A stretch of DNA of 45,549 bases from ARK-14 sp002899805 (GTDB lineage Archaea > Thermoproteota > Thermoprotei_A > Sulfolobales > Fervidicoccaceae), in NCBI GenBank assembly GCA_039793985.1, contig JBAMMC010000019.1, positions 1 through 45,549 on the forward strand. The letters are read 5' to 3'. This document shows, piece after piece, positions 1-8,338 of this stretch. The position numbers and the translations under genes are program-made. The notes beneath the pieces are model-generated. The model ran no database searches, was not told the origin of the DNA, and worked only from the letters and a program-made list of their open reading frames with translations. Position 1 is the stretch's first letter, and each line of letters opens with the position of its first letter.

Positions 1-1
1 G

Positions 2-589
2 ATCTTTGGTCCAAACGGCTCCGGAAAAACGACGCTTCTCAAAGCTATAGCAGGGGTTCTCGAGCCCCATTCTGGTAAGCTATGCTTGAACAATAAAATT
101 CTCTTTCTTAAGCAAGGGAACAGGAAAAAAGTGAACGTTCCCCCAGAGAAGAGGAATATCTCATATATGCCTCAGAGCTACCTTCTCTTCCCTCATCTCA
201 CGGTGCTAGCGAATGTCGAGCTACCTCTGAAGGGCAAGAAGATGGGACCTGAAGAGATAAGGAAGAGGGCTGAGGAAGTTCTTGCGATCGTAGGAATTCT
301 AGAAAAGAAGGAGAGGTATCCTAGGGAGCTCTCAGGGGGGGAGAGGCAGAGAGCAGCGCTAGCTAGGGCTCTAGCTACGAGACCGGAACTCATACTGCTC
401 GATGAGCCCTTCAGCAGCATAGACGTGGAGGGGAGAGATCATTTGAGGAGAGAAGTCAGGAGGATCCTCGAGGAAAGCGGATCTACCGCATTGATAGTCT
501 CCCATCTGAAGGAGGATGAAGAAGTGGGAGATAAGGTCATCAGAGCTAATTCTTCAGTTTTCTCAGAAGACCCCACTTCTAAGAGATAG
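2..589 (+). CDS. ABC transporter ATP-binding protein (5' end cut off)
   Basis: This is the C-terminal and larger part of an ABC ATPase; the reading frame is already open at base 2, so the true start lies outside the window. Visible motifs are Walker A GPNGSGKTT at the very edge, a Q-loop (YMPQSYLLFP), the signature LSGGERQRAALARAL and Walker B LILLDEPFSSID. The spacing and the phrase around the Q-loop are like the molybdate/tungstate, sulfate and iron importers (ModC/WtpC/CysA/FbpC type). The protein stops about 60 residues after Walker B, so it has no C-terminal TOBE regulatory domain. The permease and binding protein, if linked, must lie to the left. The substrate cannot be decided from this fragment. 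Confidence 0.85.
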   Translation: MFGPNGSGKTTLLKAIAGVLEPHSGKLCLNNKILFLKQGNRKKVNVPPEKRNISYMPQSYLLFPHLTVLANVELPLKGKKMGPEEIRKRAEEVLAIVGILEKKERYPRELSGGERQRAALARALATRPELILLDEPFSSIDVEGRDHLRREVRRILEESGSTALIVSHLKEDEEVGDKVIRANSSVFSEDPTSKR

Positions 590-669
590 AAAACACACAA
601 TATGATTTATACAAGTTGATGCAAAAGTATTCCCATAACGAGTCTTTGGAATTTGGATGGTGGGTTTGC

Positions 670-2154
670 TTGAAGGTAGCATATGGAAAGATGGGGGTTG
701 CCGCGGATCATCCCATTGCTGTTAAAATAGGGCTTGATGTCTTGGAAAGTGGAGGAAATGCTTTCGATGCTGCGATAGCTGTTAGTGCTGCCCTATCCGT
801 CCTCCAGCCTCAGAGTGGTGGACTGGGAGGAGATGCGTTCATGCTCTTCCTGAGGGAAGGTGAGGTGAAGGCCTATGCCTCAAATGGGAGATCATTCTCT
901 GGGTTTGATCCTGAGAGATTTATAGAGGAGAAGCCCAAAAGAGGCCCTCTCACAGCTACTGTCCCCGGTCTGGCTGCTCTGTGGGAAAAGGTCAGCGAGG
1001 AGCTTACGAGCTTCCCCCTTGGGGATCTATTGCAACCGTCAATCAGCTTGGCTCAGAACGGCTTCTATGCCAGTTACATGCTCTCAAGTGCCTCCATTTC
1101 GGCAGAGAAGGAGCTCTCGAGATATAGATGGACTCAATACTATAGGGGGATAATGCCTGGAGATATCGTGAGGAATGCCGAGATGGCGAGGACCCTGAAG
1201 ATCATTTCTCAGAGGGGACCCAGAGACTTCTACGAAGGAAAGCTGGCTGAGGAAGTGCTGGAGCAGCTCAGGCAACAGGGAGTTGAAGCTGAAGAAGAGG
1301 ATTTGAAGAAACACCATGCGGAGGAAGTTAGGACGTTGAAGCTCGAAGTAGAGGGAAAAGAGCTGTATGAGTTTCCTCCCAGTACCCATGGAGCAACTAC
1401 TCTGCATTTGATATCGGCACTGCATGAGCTGGGGCTCGACAGGATGCAGTTCGCCGATCCCAATAGGATAGATGAGTGGAGGGAGCCCATAAGAATCGCT
1501 TATGAGTTCAGGGATAACTTCATAGGAGACCCAGAATTCATGAATGTTGATTTGGGGAAAATGCTCAGGTACTCAGATATTCGTGGACTTTCAGCTGGAA
1601 GTTCCAGAGGAGGAGGGGGAAGCGATACTACTTTCTTCATTGTTTCAGATGGGGAAAACCTCGTTGGGTTCATACAGAGCCTTTTCAATCCATTCGGCTC
1701 CGGGCTCATAATTGGGGGATTCCCTCTGCAGAACAGGGGTCTCGGGTTCGCAACGAGAAAGGGGATCCCAAACAGCCCAGCTCCAAGGAAGAGACCCCTG
1801 CACACGCTCTCCATCCTTGGAATAAATGAGGAGAAAGCCAAGAGGATAATAGGGTGCGTCGGAGGGGATGTGAGACCGCAGCTGCATTTGAGAGCCTATG
1901 AAAACATCTATGTCTACAATATGAAGGATCATGCTGCTCTGATATCTCCAAGATTCATTTTCACTTCCTATACAGGTGAACAGGTTGTCGAAGTGGAAGA
2001 GCCCTTGCCCATGCCAGAATCGAGAAAGTACAGAGCGCTCAGAGTTCCCCTCTATGGGACGCATGGATACCTGCATTTAGCTAAAATCGACGAAAGAGGA
2101 GTACTGAGCTTAGCCAGCGATCCCCGGACAGAGGGGATAGCTGTGGCATTGTGA
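670..2154 (+). CDS. ggt: Gamma-glutamyltransferase family protein (Ntn hydrolase)
   Basis: Member of the gamma-glutamyltranspeptidase/acylase family, which autocleaves at a Thr that becomes the N-terminal nucleophile of the small subunit. The N-terminal family signature (LESGGNAFDAAIAVSAAL, then SGGLGGDAF) is present. The cleavage site is SDTTFF, Thr about residue 320, in place of the usual TTH. The later glycine-rich oxyanion segment (NPFGSGLIIGGF) is also present. The frame is open to TTG at 616, but TTG at 670 is preferred: GGTGG lies a few bases upstream, and the protein then begins just before the conserved YGKMGVAADHP. Archaea generally lack glutathione, so a role in gamma-glutamyl peptide or other amide hydrolysis is an inference. 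About 494 aa, shorter than bacterial secreted forms, with no signal peptide, hence probably cytoplasmic. Confidence 0.88.
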   Translation: MKVAYGKMGVAADHPIAVKIGLDVLESGGNAFDAAIAVSAALSVLQPQSGGLGGDAFMLFLREGEVKAYASNGRSFSGFDPERFIEEKPKRGPLTATVPGLAALWEKVSEELTSFPLGDLLQPSISLAQNGFYASYMLSSASISAEKELSRYRWTQYYRGIMPGDIVRNAEMARTLKIISQRGPRDFYEGKLAEEVLEQLRQQGVEAEEEDLKKHHAEEVRTLKLEVEGKELYEFPPSTHGATTLHLISALHELGLDRMQFADPNRIDEWREPIRIAYEFRDNFIGDPEFMNVDLGKMLRYSDIRGLSAGSSRGGGGSDTTFFIVSDGENLVGFIQSLFNPFGSGLIIGGFPLQNRGLGFATRKGIPNSPAPRKRPLHTLSILGINEEKAKRIIGCVGGDVRPQLHLRAYENIYVYNMKDHAALISPRFIFTSYTGEQVVEVEEPLPMPESRKYRALRVPLYGTHGYLHLAKIDERGVLSLASDPRTEGIAVAL

Positions 2155-2175
2155 AAATAATATAGAAAAATAAAA

Positions 2176-2193
2176 AACTTTTTATTTTTTCCT
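2176..2193 (+). promoter_or_regulatory. T-rich tract: ggt 3' end and/or asnB promoter
   Basis: The sequence CTTTTTATTTTTTCC follows the ggt stop by about 25 bases and precedes asnB by about 40. T-runs of this kind terminate archaeal RNA polymerase, and CTTTTTATT also resembles a TATA box placed correctly for a short asnB leader. Which role it plays, or both, is not decidable by eye. Confidence 0.45.
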
Positions 2194-2227
2194 ATTCCAG
2201 TTCTATGGAAAAGGGGGTATTTAGTGC

Positions 2228-4084
2228 TTGTGCGGGATAGCGGGGGCCATCGCGTCAGAAGAGAGCATAGATGAACTTTCTTTCAGAAAGATGCTCGAAC
2301 TCATGAAGCATAGAGGTCCGGACGATGAAGGTATATACTTAGCTGGAAAAGCAGCGCTGGGGAACAGGAGGCTCTCGATCCTAGATGTGAGCGAAAAAGG
2401 GCACCAGCCAATGTTCTTCAGAAATCTCGTTCTAGTTATGAACGGAGAAATATACAACTACAGGGAAATAAGAAAAGAGTTAGAAGAGAAAGGTTACAGT
2501 TTTGTCAGCGACAGCGACACAGAAGTCGCTTTGAAAGCAATCTCGGATTGGGGCTTGGAAGAAGCGGTTAGAAAATTCATCGGGATGTTTGCTATACTAC
2601 TCTATGATTCTGAAAAGGGGAAGATCTGTGGGGTTAGGGACAGATTCGGAATAAAACCACTGCATTATGCTAAGGTAGGGGGAAAAATTTACTTCAGCTC
2701 GGAGATAAAAGCCTTCTCAGCTGTAATGGAGCTCAAACCAAACCTCAAGAGGATTGCTGAATACCTTTCCTTCAGGAGGTCTCCTTCTAGGGAGACTTTC
2801 TTCGAGGGAGTATTCTCAGTCCCTCCTGCATCTCTGTTCTGTACTGATGGTGATAGAATAGAATTCAATAGCTATTGGAAGCTTGAGGCGAGGGAAAAAG
2901 ATTGGGAGATTGAGAAAGCGATATCTGAATGGAGAAAGGCTTTCGAGGAGAGTGTTAAGTTGCATTTGAGGACTGATGTCCCCCTTGCCATTGCCCTGAG
3001 CGGAGGTTTGGACTCCTCTGCCTTGCTCGCTTTCGCGAAGATACTTCTCGATGGGGGGCTAAAGGAGAGGGGATTCAGTGATAGAGGGCTGAAGATATTC
3101 ACTGTCTCGGTCGATGAAGAGAGCATCGATGAGTCTAGATATGCTGTTGAGATTGCTGGACATCTTGGCTTGACGGAAAACCTCGAAGTGATAAAGGTCG
3201 GCGATGGTGATCTGAAGAGGATTGACCTCCATAGGATGATCTACTTTTTGGAGGAACCTCCCGAAGGGCCGAGCAGCATACTGCATTGGGTCATGATGGA
3301 GAAGGTGAGGGAAAAATCTAAGGATCTCAAGGTCCTGTTGAATGGACAGGGAGGAGACGAGCTGTTGGCTGGATACCATGCCTATATACCGATATATCTG
3401 AAGGAGCTCCTGAGGAAGAAGGGGATTTTGAGGGCTATAGCAGAAGCATGGAAGCTGAGAAGCTATATATATGATAAGTTTACGCTTGGAATGAGAGTCT
3501 TTCTCGGGTTGAGGAAAAAGGTTGTAGAGGGAATGCTCACCGAGCAAGCGAGGATGTTACTCAGAGAAACAAATGCATCGGAAAAGGCGATGGGGTTGAA
3601 CGATGCCTTGAGAAAGGACCTCACTGGCGGGAGATTGCTGGAGATCCTCAGGACAGAGGATAGAAGCAGCATGGCTTATAGCATAGAGATAAGGGTCCCA
3701 TATGTGAACCACATCCTCGCCGAACTCTCCCTCTCTTTCCCGAGCGATTTGAAGATAAGGGATGGATACACAAAGTGGATACATAGGAAAGCAGCAGAGC
3801 AGTTACTGCCTCATGATATAGTATGGAGCAGAAGGAAGATTGGTTTCCAAGCTCCAGAGAGGAAGTGGCTCCTCTCCCTTGAGGACATGTTCAGTGAGCT
3901 CATGGAGAGCTCTAAGCTAGTTGAGGCGAAAATCTTGAGACCTGAAGCCGTTAGAGAGCTTACTGATAGGGTCAGAAAGAAAAAGATCAGTGGGGATTAT
4001 GCTAGGATATTCTGGAGGATCCTCTTCGCTGAGCTTTGGATGAGAGTTTATTTCGGGTCTCATGGGCTCCATCAGTCTTATTAA
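2228..4084 (+). CDS. asnB: Asparagine synthase (glutamine-hydrolysing), AsnB type
   Basis: Class II glutamine amidotransferase fused to an ATP-dependent amide synthase: glutamine is hydrolysed at the N-terminal domain and the ammonia is passed to beta-aspartyl-AMP. The TTG start is fixed by the protein itself, because residue 2 must be the catalytic Cys (MCGIAG); GGGGG lies 10 bases upstream. Other visible landmarks are MNGEIYNYRE near residue 71, the synthase pyrophosphate loop ALSGGLDSSALL near 255, and LNGQGGDELLAGY near 370. The length of 618 aa is normal. Close relatives also act in cell-surface or sugar modification, so an amidotransferase acting on another carboxylate cannot be excluded. 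It appears to be transcribed alone, 74 bp after ggt. Confidence 0.9.
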   Translation: MCGIAGAIASEESIDELSFRKMLELMKHRGPDDEGIYLAGKAALGNRRLSILDVSEKGHQPMFFRNLVLVMNGEIYNYREIRKELEEKGYSFVSDSDTEVALKAISDWGLEEAVRKFIGMFAILLYDSEKGKICGVRDRFGIKPLHYAKVGGKIYFSSEIKAFSAVMELKPNLKRIAEYLSFRRSPSRETFFEGVFSVPPASLFCTDGDRIEFNSYWKLEAREKDWEIEKAISEWRKAFEESVKLHLRTDVPLAIALSGGLDSSALLAFAKILLDGGLKERGFSDRGLKIFTVSVDEESIDESRYAVEIAGHLGLTENLEVIKVGDGDLKRIDLHRMIYFLEEPPEGPSSILHWVMMEKVREKSKDLKVLLNGQGGDELLAGYHAYIPIYLKELLRKKGILRAIAEAWKLRSYIYDKFTLGMRVFLGLRKKVVEGMLTEQARMLLRETNASEKAMGLNDALRKDLTGGRLLEILRTEDRSSMAYSIEIRVPYVNHILAELSLSFPSDLKIRDGYTKWIHRKAAEQLLPHDIVWSRRKIGFQAPERKWLLSLEDMFSELMESSKLVEAKILRPEAVRELTDRVRKKKISGDYARIFWRILFAELWMRVYFGSHGLHQSY

Positions 4085-4117
4085 TTCATTATAATAACCA
4101 ATTAATCGGTAATACGA

Positions 4118-4438
4118 ATGGAGGAAGGGATTCTGTTGAACAAACTCACGAGAGCTGAAGAGGCTCTGAGAAAAGTAGTTGTTCCGGGATACAACATTGA
4201 TGTGATTTCTTCGGGTATTGTGAGTAAATTGAGGATCTCCAATGATGGAAGGAAGTTGGCAGTCTATTTGAATTTCTCTAGCAAAGAACCAGCTTGTCTC
4301 TTCCGTAGATTCATAAGTGACACTGTTTGGAGCACCATAGCTGAGAACATACGCGACACTTTGGTCAACATTTCCTTATTCGATGAAGTTCTAGTATTAG
4401 ATGACTCTTCCGAATCCCTCTTGATTCAGCTGGAATGA
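4118..4438 (+). CDS. DUF59/MIP18-like protein (possible Fe-S assembly factor)
   Basis: Small 106-residue protein. The layout fits the DUF59 (FeS_assembly_P) fold: a helix with AEEALRKVVVPGYNIDVISSGIV, a beta strand, then PACLFRRFISDTVWSTIAENI, where the single Cys falls where DUF59 proteins have their conserved G-C-P cysteine, and a last strand (FDEVLVLDD). DUF59 proteins act with SufBCD and ApbC/Nbp35-type proteins in Fe-S delivery. The family match is by pattern only and is weak in places. ATG at 4118 suits leaderless initiation behind the TATA-like ATTATAATAA. TTG at 4136 with GGAGG upstream is an alternative start. It stands alone between asnB and the exporter. Confidence 0.5.
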   Translation: MEEGILLNKLTRAEEALRKVVVPGYNIDVISSGIVSKLRISNDGRKLAVYLNFSSKEPACLFRRFISDTVWSTIAENIRDTLVNISLFDEVLVLDDSSESLLIQLE

Positions 4439-4510
4439 GGCGGAGTAAGGGAAGAATTAAAAAGAATTGTCCAAAACATTAAGGGATTATTCATCTGCGG
4501 TGAAACGCCG

Positions 4511-5263
4511 ATGGAAGTACTGACTCCTTTCCAAATGATACTGAGCGTTATTTCGGGGACGTTCGTAGGATTTTCCCTGGGACTCATCGGAGGAGGGGGG
4601 TCGATCCTCGCCGTACCGCTCCTCATCTATTTCGTAGGATTCAACCATCCCCACATGGCAATAGGAACTACCGCCCTCTCGGTCTCTTTGAACGCATTTC
4701 TGAACGTCTTCCCCCATGCTAGGAAGAAGAACTTCGACCTCAGGCTAGGAGCTTTCTTCAGCGTCTTCGGTACTGCGGGTGTGTTGATAGGCAACCAACT
4801 GGGGCTCATGACTCCTGGCGGTAAGTTGCTCTTTCTATTCGGGATTCTCATGATAGTTGTCGCCATTTACATGCTGAAAAGACCAACGCCTCCAGAGGGG
4901 AAGAGGTCGTATCCCAAACTAGCGTTATTCGCCTTGATTGTGGGGTTTGCTGCAGGATACTTCGGAATCGGTGGAGGATTCCTAATAACTCCAGCTCTCA
5001 TGTATGTGGGAGGACTAGATATAGCTAAGGCGATTGGAACTTCCTTGCTCTCTATTGGAACTTTCGGCATGGTTACAGCTGTTAGGTACTACCTGAGTGG
5101 GCAACTGAATCCTCTCATTTCCTTTCTCTTCATAGCTGGAGGATTCTTCGGAGGGCTGGGGGGAGCGAAAGTATCGACGAGCTTGCCAAAGAGAACATTG
5201 ACTAAAATATTTTCTCTTGTCCTGATACTTATTGGGCTCTATGTGATCTACAGATCTTGGTGA
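4511..5263 (+). CDS. TauE/SafE family anion exporter (sulfite/sulfonate type)
   Basis: Polytopic membrane protein of 250 residues with seven to eight predicted hydrophobic helices. It has the internal duplication typical of the TauE/SafE (DUF81) family: GLIGGGGSILAVPLLI near residue 25 and GYFGIGGGFLITPALM near 155 are the two repeated glycine-rich motifs. Members export sulfite, sulfoacetate or other organic anions. Start ATG at 4511 is supported by GGTGA eight bases upstream. The true substrate is not visible from sequence or context. Confidence 0.85.
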   Translation: MEVLTPFQMILSVISGTFVGFSLGLIGGGGSILAVPLLIYFVGFNHPHMAIGTTALSVSLNAFLNVFPHARKKNFDLRLGAFFSVFGTAGVLIGNQLGLMTPGGKLLFLFGILMIVVAIYMLKRPTPPEGKRSYPKLALFALIVGFAAGYFGIGGGFLITPALMYVGGLDIAKAIGTSLLSIGTFGMVTAVRYYLSGQLNPLISFLFIAGGFFGGLGGAKVSTSLPKRTLTKIFSLVLILIGLYVIYRSW

Positions 5264-5278
5264 TGCTGGAATTTTTCC

Positions 5279-5650
5279 TTAAACCATGTCTATGCAGAAG
5301 TAATAGTCGGTTGAGACCTCGAGACCTTCCAACTGAGAAGGAGACGAAAGCCTCAATATCAACCCTCCAGCAGAAAAGAGATAGATGAGCTTCCCCTCCT
5401 TCTGTTTTATACTGTATAGGGTGGCTTTTCCGCATAGACTCGAGGGTCCTGAAGGTTCTAACCTCTGGGAGGAGATGCTCAGTGAAAGCTTTTCCCCCTC
5501 TTTATAGCTCAACTGCATCTTTGCATGGAACTCAAATGTTACCTCGAGACCTGCTGGAGATCTAGCTATGCTTTCGAAGACTGATGGTATTATTGATGGA
5601 CTTATCTTTGAAATCTCCAGATTCTCAAACTTCAGTGATGTCATTGTCAT
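5279..5650 (-). CDS. rpo8: DNA-directed RNA polymerase subunit Rpo8 (RPB8/RpoG homologue)
   Basis: Small acidic beta-rich protein, 123 residues from the ATG at 5650. Its second half follows eukaryotic RPB8 closely: the pattern GK..LYSI (human GKVYRI), then an acidic Lys-containing loop, then a strand ending SAGGLILRLS (human SYGGLLMRLQ), then LEGLEV (human LHGFEV). The first half carries a strand, LSYKEGEKLSLSISS, matching VDLGDKFRLVIAS. RPB8 orthologues are known in Crenarchaeota and Korarchaeota and belong to the core polymerase. The frame is open to an ATG at 5746, but the stretch before 5650 has no match and would run into the divergent SmAP3 promoter, so the shorter start is used. Easily missed because similarity to other archaeal Rpo8 is low. 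Confidence 0.75.
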   Translation of the reverse strand: MTMTSLKFENLEISKISPSIIPSVFESIARSPAGLEVTFEFHAKMQLSYKEGEKLSLSISSQRLEPSGPSSLCGKATLYSIKQKEGKLIYLFSAGGLILRLSSPSQLEGLEVSTDYYFCIDMV

Positions 5651-5788
5651 CACTCTCGAAGATGGAGGCCCATAGGGAAGGCCATGAAATGAAGTTAGGG
5701 AGGAGCTGTTAAATAGTTTTGTGTTTTCTTTCGGAAGAAGATGCAAATATAAACTTTTAATGACAGAATGCTAGGAGGTGTCTTCAAA

Positions 5789-6244
5789 ATGAGTGTTTCA
5801 ACTGCCAGCAGGAGGATGGTCAGCGAGCTCAATGCTTTGCTTGACAGACAGATTATCGTTAAGCTCAAAAGCGGAAAAACCGTTAAAGGGATCCTCTACG
5901 GATTCGATGAGAAGTTCAATGTCTTGCTTAAGGGGGCGAGCGAGGAGGGGGGCTCCTCTTACCCAGTTCTTCTGATAACTTCAGAGAGCATTGAGACTTT
6001 GGCTGCAATTGAGTCCCCATTGTTCAATCCAGAAGAATTTGGAAGGATAGTGGTGAGCAGACTGAACATAAGGGAGGCAGATGTTAAAGCCTATCCCGAA
6101 GCCGGAGTGCTCGTTGTTCTCAATACAATAAGGGTCTCGGAGAAGGGCGTCGAGGGGAGCGGCCCGCTCGCCCACAAAATATATGGGCTGTTTACCGAGT
6201 ATATGGAAAGTAAGAAGAAAGAGTCTGTTCAGTCGAAGCTCTAG
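5789..6244 (+). CDS. Sm-like archaeal protein, SmAP3 type with C-terminal domain
   Basis: N-terminal Lsm/Sm fold: the Sm1 motif covers LLDRQIIVKLKSGKTVKGILYGFDEKFNVLL, with the Sm2-like strand reading VLLITSESIETL. A second domain of about 70 residues with alternating strands and helices follows (EEFGRIVVSRL, YPEAGVLVVLNTIRV, GPLAHKIYGLFTEYM). This two-domain layout matches crenarchaeal SmAP3. Sm proteins form hexameric or heptameric rings that bind U-rich RNA. The start is ATG 5789, behind a near-perfect GGAGGTG at 5774-5780; the upstream ATG at 5768 is rejected for that reason. 151 aa. Divergent from rpo8 and 17 bp ahead of tgtA, so it sits in an RNA-metabolism cluster. Confidence 0.85.
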   Translation: MSVSTASRRMVSELNALLDRQIIVKLKSGKTVKGILYGFDEKFNVLLKGASEEGGSSYPVLLITSESIETLAAIESPLFNPEEFGRIVVSRLNIREADVKAYPEAGVLVVLNTIRVSEKGVEGSGPLAHKIYGLFTEYMESKKKESVQSKL

Positions 6245-6261
6245 AAAGGGAAACCCCTTTG

Positions 6262-7815
6262 ATGAGAGTTCTCGAAAGGGACCTTGCTGGAAGAATAGGG
6301 GAACTAAAAACCAGAGGGGGTTCAATAGAGACCCCCTACCTTTTTCCAGTTGTAGATCCCGTGAGACAGGAGTTACCTGTGGAAGAGATTAAAAATTTGG
6401 GTTTTCCAGCTGTAATAACAAACGCTTATTTGGCTTGGAAGAGAGGTTGGAGAGGAAGGATCCACGATCTCCTTGGTTCAAAGAATCTCATAGTGATGAC
6501 GGATTCTGGGGCCTATCAACTTTTGGAGTACGGGGAAGTAGAAGTAACCAATAGGGAGATAATAGAGATAGAGAAGATGTTTGACCCCGAAATCGCGGTG
6601 ATCCTCGACGTCCCAACCGGAGACTCGCTATCTAGAGAAAGAGCTAGCTGGACTGTTGAGGAGACGTTGAGAAGGGGGAGAGAAGCACTAGATCTTATCG
6701 ATAGGGAGAAGAGATTGTGGGTTCTGCCTGTGCAGGGGGGAATCTTCAAGGATCTCGTTGAGAGAAGCGCCTCGGAGGCGTCTCAGCTGGATTTCGATAT
6801 ATATGCGCTGGGAAGCCCAACAAGGTTTATGGAAAGATATCAATATGAAATTGTCTCCGATATGATAAGAGCTGCTAGAACCAGGCTCCCATGGGATAGG
6901 GCGTTGCACCTCTTCGGGGCAGGTCATCCAATGATAATCCCCTTTGCTACCGCTTTTGGTGTAGATCTATTTGACTCGGCCTCATACATACTGTTTGCAA
7001 GAGAAGGAAGATATATGACTGAGCGTGGGACGCTGAGGCTAGAGAGGATGGGATACTTCCCCTGTTCGTGCCCCGTCTGCTCTAAATATACTCCAAAGGA
7101 ACTCATGGAAATGGAAGAGAGGGAGAGGGTGGTTCTCCTAGCAAAGCATAACCTGCTCGTTGTGAGGAAAATAATAAACGAGACGAAGGAGGCGATAAGG
7201 GAGGGGAGGCTTTGGGAGCTTTTAGTCTCAATGTCAAGGGGTCATCCGAGTCTGTTATCCCTGCTCAGAAAGATCGAGAAGGATCATGCGGAGTGGTTGG
7301 AACTGTTCTCGCCTAGCTCAAAGGGGAGCGCGAGGAGCTCCCTGATTTTTGAAGATGATGGGGCTTTCAATCCAAGGGTACATAGAATGAAGAAATTCTT
7401 AGAACTCGAATATATCCCACCTCCAATCTTCAGGAAGGCGGTGGTGCTTCCCATTTATTTCAGGGTCCCGGATGCGAGGAGCAGGGGAGAGGCACATGTG
7501 CTCTATTACGCCCCCGCCTTCGGCCTCATTCCTGCCGAACTTTCCGGGATTTTCCCTGTTGGACAGAGTGTTTACCAGAAAGTGCTGAGCGAAGAGGAAC
7601 AAATTAGAATTGCCTCGTCTCTCATAAAATATATGGAGAAATTTGGGAAAATATACGAGGAACTTGAGATCTCAGTCTGCAGAGAACATAATCTTCTGAT
7701 GAGGGAGCTTAAAGAGAAAATGGGTGAGGTTTTGAGGGGGAAAGCTGAGGTCAGAGAGATTTCCTGTACGTTTATCCAACCTTCAGAGGAGGATCCCGGA
7801 GGGGGAAGTATTTGA
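6262..7815 (+). CDS. tgtA: tRNA-guanine(15) transglycosylase (archaeosine synthesis)
   Basis: Exchanges guanine-15 in the tRNA D-loop for preQ0, the first committed step to archaeosine. Seen here: VMTDSGAYQ near residue 80 with the general acid/base Asp, GVDLFDSASYILFA near 235 with the nucleophilic Asp region, and a zinc site C-S-C-P-V-C followed by a distant His (LLAKHNLL). At 517 residues the protein is shorter than euryarchaeal enzymes of about 580. I see no obvious C-terminal PUA domain, so tRNA recognition may rely on a separate PUA protein; that is an inference. ATG 6262 follows TTG 6259 directly. Only 17 bp separate it from the SmAP3 gene, so co-transcription is likely. Confidence 0.9.
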   Translation: MRVLERDLAGRIGELKTRGGSIETPYLFPVVDPVRQELPVEEIKNLGFPAVITNAYLAWKRGWRGRIHDLLGSKNLIVMTDSGAYQLLEYGEVEVTNREIIEIEKMFDPEIAVILDVPTGDSLSRERASWTVEETLRRGREALDLIDREKRLWVLPVQGGIFKDLVERSASEASQLDFDIYALGSPTRFMERYQYEIVSDMIRAARTRLPWDRALHLFGAGHPMIIPFATAFGVDLFDSASYILFAREGRYMTERGTLRLERMGYFPCSCPVCSKYTPKELMEMEERERVVLLAKHNLLVVRKIINETKEAIREGRLWELLVSMSRGHPSLLSLLRKIEKDHAEWLELFSPSSKGSARSSLIFEDDGAFNPRVHRMKKFLELEYIPPPIFRKAVVLPIYFRVPDARSRGEAHVLYYAPAFGLIPAELSGIFPVGQSVYQKVLSEEEQIRIASSLIKYMEKFGKIYEELEISVCREHNLLMRELKEKMGEVLRGKAEVREISCTFIQPSEEDPGGGSI

Positions 7816-7870
7816 TTTTTTAAACGTATAGATCGAACCAATATTATCCCTCTCTGCTATGAGAATGTAG

Positions 7871-8233
7871 GTGGCAGCTTTGGATGATTTTGAAGTTAAG
7901 CAGGAGGACTCCTTGTTTTACATAGAGCTACCAGAAGGAAAGAAGGCAATTCTACAGTTCGAGCTTCTGAAGGAATTGGGCGTGATGAGGCTGATTCATA
8001 CTTACACACCGAGACAGTTCAGAGGGAGGGGATTGGCAGAAAAAATGGTTAGAGAGGCTGTGAAAAAGGCAAGGGAAGAGGGGATCAAGATAGAGCCAGT
8101 ATGCAGTTATTCTATATATTACTTCATCTCCCATCCAGAGGATAGGGACGTCCTGGTAGAGTGGTTTAAGAGCAAGAGCGATGCAGAAATGAAGGCCCTC
8201 TATGATTATTATTCGGCCTTGGAGAGAGGTTAA
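7871..8233 (+). CDS. Small GNAT-fold acetyltransferase-like protein (NATD1/YjdJ type)
   Basis: 120 residues of the minimal GCN5-related acetyltransferase family (COG2388, human NATD1, bacterial YjdJ). The acetyl-CoA binding motif appears as HTYTPRQFRGRGLAEKMVREAVKKAREEG, with the pyrophosphate loop Q/R-x-x-G-x-G/A as RQFRGRGLA. It is followed by the family-typical IEPVCSYSIYYFISHPE, where the Cys and Tyr residues are conserved. Substrates of this family are unknown. GTG 7871 is used as start, though no ribosome site decides it. It lies 55 bp after tgtA and may belong to the same transcript. Confidence 0.8.
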   Translation: MAALDDFEVKQEDSLFYIELPEGKKAILQFELLKELGVMRLIHTYTPRQFRGRGLAEKMVREAVKKAREEGIKIEPVCSYSIYYFISHPEDRDVLVEWFKSKSDAEMKALYDYYSALERG

Positions 8234-8264
8234 GTTTACTACAATATAGAAAAATATTTGTTGG

Positions 8265-8336
8265 TAGAAAAATTAAAAAATGCCGTCGCCTAAGGCTTCA
8301 TAAACAATTCGGCGGGTTTCTAGATCCTCCGCCGAA
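8265..8336 (+). promoter_or_regulatory. Carbamate kinase promoter and leader hairpin
   Basis: A TATA-like A/T block (AAAAATTAAAAAA, 8265-8279) should place the start of transcription near 8300. The leader then contains a perfect 8-bp stem, TTCGGCGG (8308-8315) with CCGCCGAA (8329-8336), enclosing a 13-base loop that itself holds TCTAGA. The stem ends just before the ribosome site (GGGTGGTG). It could control translation as RNA or act as a DNA operator; function is inferred. Confidence 0.5.
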
Positions 8337-8338
8337 GG

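Noticed and set aside
7065..7090. Zinc-ribbon CxCxxC in tgtA as a separate zinc-finger gene
   Set aside because: It is the normal structural zinc site of the transglycosylase.
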